Below are positions 62,815 through 64,000 of a stretch of 64,000 bases of DNA, piece after piece. The notes under the pieces are model-generated. The model was not told where the DNA came from. It saw only the letters and a list, made by a program, of their open reading frames with translations, and did not search any database. Origin of the DNA: Leptolyngbya sp. SIOISBB (GTDB lineage: Bacteria; Cyanobacteriota; Cyanobacteriia; Phormidesmidales; Phormidesmidaceae); assembly GCA_010671905.1 (NCBI GenBank), contig JAAHII010000001.1:6782026-6846025 (forward strand), written 5' to 3'. Position 1 is the stretch's first letter. Every line of letters starts with the position of its first letter. Both the position numbers and the translations under genes were made by a program.

Positions 62815-63843
62815 TCACTTTGCTTTTTGCAAAGAATTTAGATTTAGCCGTCCTGTCCACTGTTGACGATAAATCTCATAAAGCGCCATGCCTGTAGCAA
62901 CGGACGCATTTAGACTAGCGGTTTTACCCGCTAGCGGAATTGATACGACTTCGTCGCAATTTTGCTGCACTAGGAGACTCAAGCCGCTGCCTTCAGCTCC
63001 AACTACCAGCACCGTAGCACTACTAAACTCGACAGTATGTATTGAGTGATTCGCCTCAGCAGCCAGTCCGTAAATCCAAAAATTCTCAGCTTTGAGGGTT
63101 TCGAGGGCTTGCCGCAGATTGACGACGCGAGCAATGGGCAAGTGCTCGATCGCGCCGGTAGCCACTTTAGCCACCGTTGAGGTGACACCCGCCGCCCGTC
63201 GCTGAGGAATGATCAGCCCTTGTGCCCCTAACGCTTCAGCGGTACGAATAATCGCCCCCAAATTGTGGGGATCGGTAATCCCATCAGCCGCTAACAGCAC
63301 GGGGCGGGGGGTGGACTCTTTGGCCTGGGTGATGAGGGCGTCCAGCTCCCAGTAGTCGTAGGGGGCAACTTGAGCAATGATCCCCTGATGGTTTTGACCT
63401 TGGGCCAGTTGGGTTAGGCGGCGCTGGTCCACTTCGTCAATGACGACACCATTGGCTTTGGCGTCATTGATTAAGGGTAGGAAGCGCCCATCATAACGAT
63501 AGCGATCGTTGATCCAGAGCCGGTTAAGCGTTCTCTCGCCTTCGAGAGCGGCTTTGATGGCATGGCGACCAAAGATCATGTCGGGTGATTCTTGTGGCGT
63601 ATCGGGATCGCTTTGGGTTGGAACAGCCGCTTGGACTGGGGCAACCTCGGGCCGATCTCGCTTCACCGGTTTGGCGGGGCGCTGGCGATCGCTTTTACGA
63701 TAGTTGCCGGATCGGCGATCACTTCGAGGTTTACGGGAAAACCGGTCTTGGCTGTAGCGCTTGCCACCGCTGCGCTTTTGCGGGCGATTAGACGATGGGC
63801 CGGATCTAGCAGATTTCTTCGCGGGTTTTGGGCGCTCGGTCAT
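62815..63843 (-). CDS. rlmB: 23S rRNA (guanosine(2251)-2'-O)-methyltransferase
   Basis: About 342 residues. The N-terminal ~85 residues are basic and low complexity. The SPOUT-type TrmH core has IFGRHAIKAALEGERTLNRL, DPHNLGAIIRTAEALGAQGL, LVVGAEGSGLSLL and NASVATGMALYEIYRQ, including the knot that binds SAM. It methylates G2251 of 23S rRNA. Start taken at MTERP (63843). Confidence 0.93.
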   Translation of the reverse strand: MTERPKPAKKSARSGPSSNRPQKRSGGKRYSQDRFSRKPRSDRRSGNYRKSDRQRPAKPVKRDRPEVAPVQAAVPTQSDPDTPQESPDMIFGRHAIKAALEGERTLNRLWINDRYRYDGRFLPLINDAKANGVVIDEVDQRRLTQLAQGQNHQGIIAQVAPYDYWELDALITQAKESTPRPVLLAADGITDPHNLGAIIRTAEALGAQGLIIPQRRAAGVTSTVAKVATGAIEHLPIARVVNLRQALETLKAENFWIYGLAAEANHSIHTVEFSSATVLVVGAEGSGLSLLVQQNCDEVVSIPLAGKTASLNASVATGMALYEIYRQQWTGRLNLNSLQKAK

Positions 63844-63919
63844 AATATCGAAATCCAAATACAGAAAAGAGTGGAGGCAACCCGCTGGGTAGAGCAGCCA
63901 AAATTGCCGAAAATCAATT

Positions 63920-64000
63920 TTAAGGAGAGGCTGTTGGCAGCGTCTCTGGAGAAATGGGTAAATAGGCCAGGATTTCCATCAACCGCTGGGAATCGGTGAG
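63920..64000 (-). CDS. partial 3' end of a gene (possible mini-ribonuclease III)
   Basis: The frame entering from the right edge reads LTDSQRLMEILAYLPISPET and stops at a TAA at 63920-63922. A LTDxQRL motif occurs near the C-terminus of mini-RNase III (MrnC), whose gene often precedes rlmB, so that is a plausible identity; the fragment is too short to be sure. Confidence 0.4.
   Translation of the reverse strand, partial: LTDSQRLMEILAYLPISPETLPTASP

Noticed and set aside
63592-63999. 135-codon frame on the plus strand
   Set aside because: It is the antisense shadow of rlmB and the neighbouring partial gene; composition follows the opposite-strand codons.
1-64000. CRISPR array or rRNA genes
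   Set aside because: No regularly spaced direct repeats of 25-40 bases and no rRNA-like sequence were seen; only one tRNA is present.

Overview
The window comes from a cyanobacterium, most likely a filamentous, oxygenic, Leptolyngbya/Nodosilinea-like lineage. The evidence is photosynthetic genes (psbV, petE, nblA, an ndhA-I-G-E operon), very frequent HIP1-type GCGATCGC octamers, cyanobacteria-only families (DUF2811, DUF3285, DUF1816, DUF1400, a FdC2-type ferredoxin) and a HetR-family regulator, which is largely confined to filamentous cyanobacteria. It reads as chromosome: mostly housekeeping genes, one tRNA, one recognisable insertion sequence and several small interspersed repeats. The species call is inference.

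Layout. 1-1.3 kb: an intergenic block with a cluster of DnaA-box-like 9-mers (candidate oriC) followed by a DUF2811 gene. 1.3-4.0 kb: an MFS transporter, then a GST gene and a TetR regulator that each carry the same 14-bp perfect palindrome upstream. 4.3-6.4 kb: repeat-rich accessory region in which an ISAs1-family element, flanked by a perfect 10-bp target duplication, has split a small membrane-protein gene. 6.4-14.9 kb: methyltransferase, degenerate HD protein, a PlsY-like/PEP-synthase-like fusion, SDR, pentapeptide lipoprotein, iron-binding FutA and a PHP phosphoesterase. 14.9-17.6 kb: TetR-SDR-cupin-OsmC module with a second TetR palindrome in front of both the regulator and the target genes. 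17.8-19.9 kb: the trpG/pabA, dgkA, ybeY, DUF3285 cluster. 20.5-26 kb: squalene/phytoene-synthase-like gene, accD, psbV, petE, a membrane protein and a ParA-like protein with a broken Walker A motif. 26.4-28.6 kb: hisIE and a two-domain class III nucleotide cyclase broken by a 2-base insertion. 28.9-37.6 kb: radical SAM/SPASM protein, nblA, a beta-helix/SLH protein, three small YtxH/DUF948-like genes, TPM-domain protein, glutathionyl-hydroquinone reductase, NYN-LOTUS protein. 37.8-48 kb: hydrolase-substrate-binding fusion, CRY-DASH, TPR protein, S9 glutamyl-peptidase-like protein, and a divergent HetR homologue with a 16-bp palindrome just upstream. 48-64 kb: decayed IS1-type transposase, grxD-bolA pair, S8 protease, ferredoxins, hisZ, J-domain protein, inositol monophosphatase, SNase, tRNA-Ser(GGA), MITE-like repeats, nadK, ndh operon, DUF1816, rlmB and the tail of a gene cut by the window edge.

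How it fits together. Electron transfer (PsbV, plastocyanin, NDH-1, two ferredoxins), pigment turnover (NblA), iron and redox homeostasis (FutA, CGFS glutaredoxin with BolA, GSTs, GHR, OsmC) and histidine synthesis (HisIE, HisZ) are well represented. The two TetR modules look like electrophile or oxidative-stress detoxification circuits with operators readable directly from the DNA. The most unusual items are the divergent HetR homologue with its palindrome, two multi-domain fusions with changed or unusual domain combinations, the split tandem cyclase, the fresh IS insertion, and three families of short interspersed repeats.
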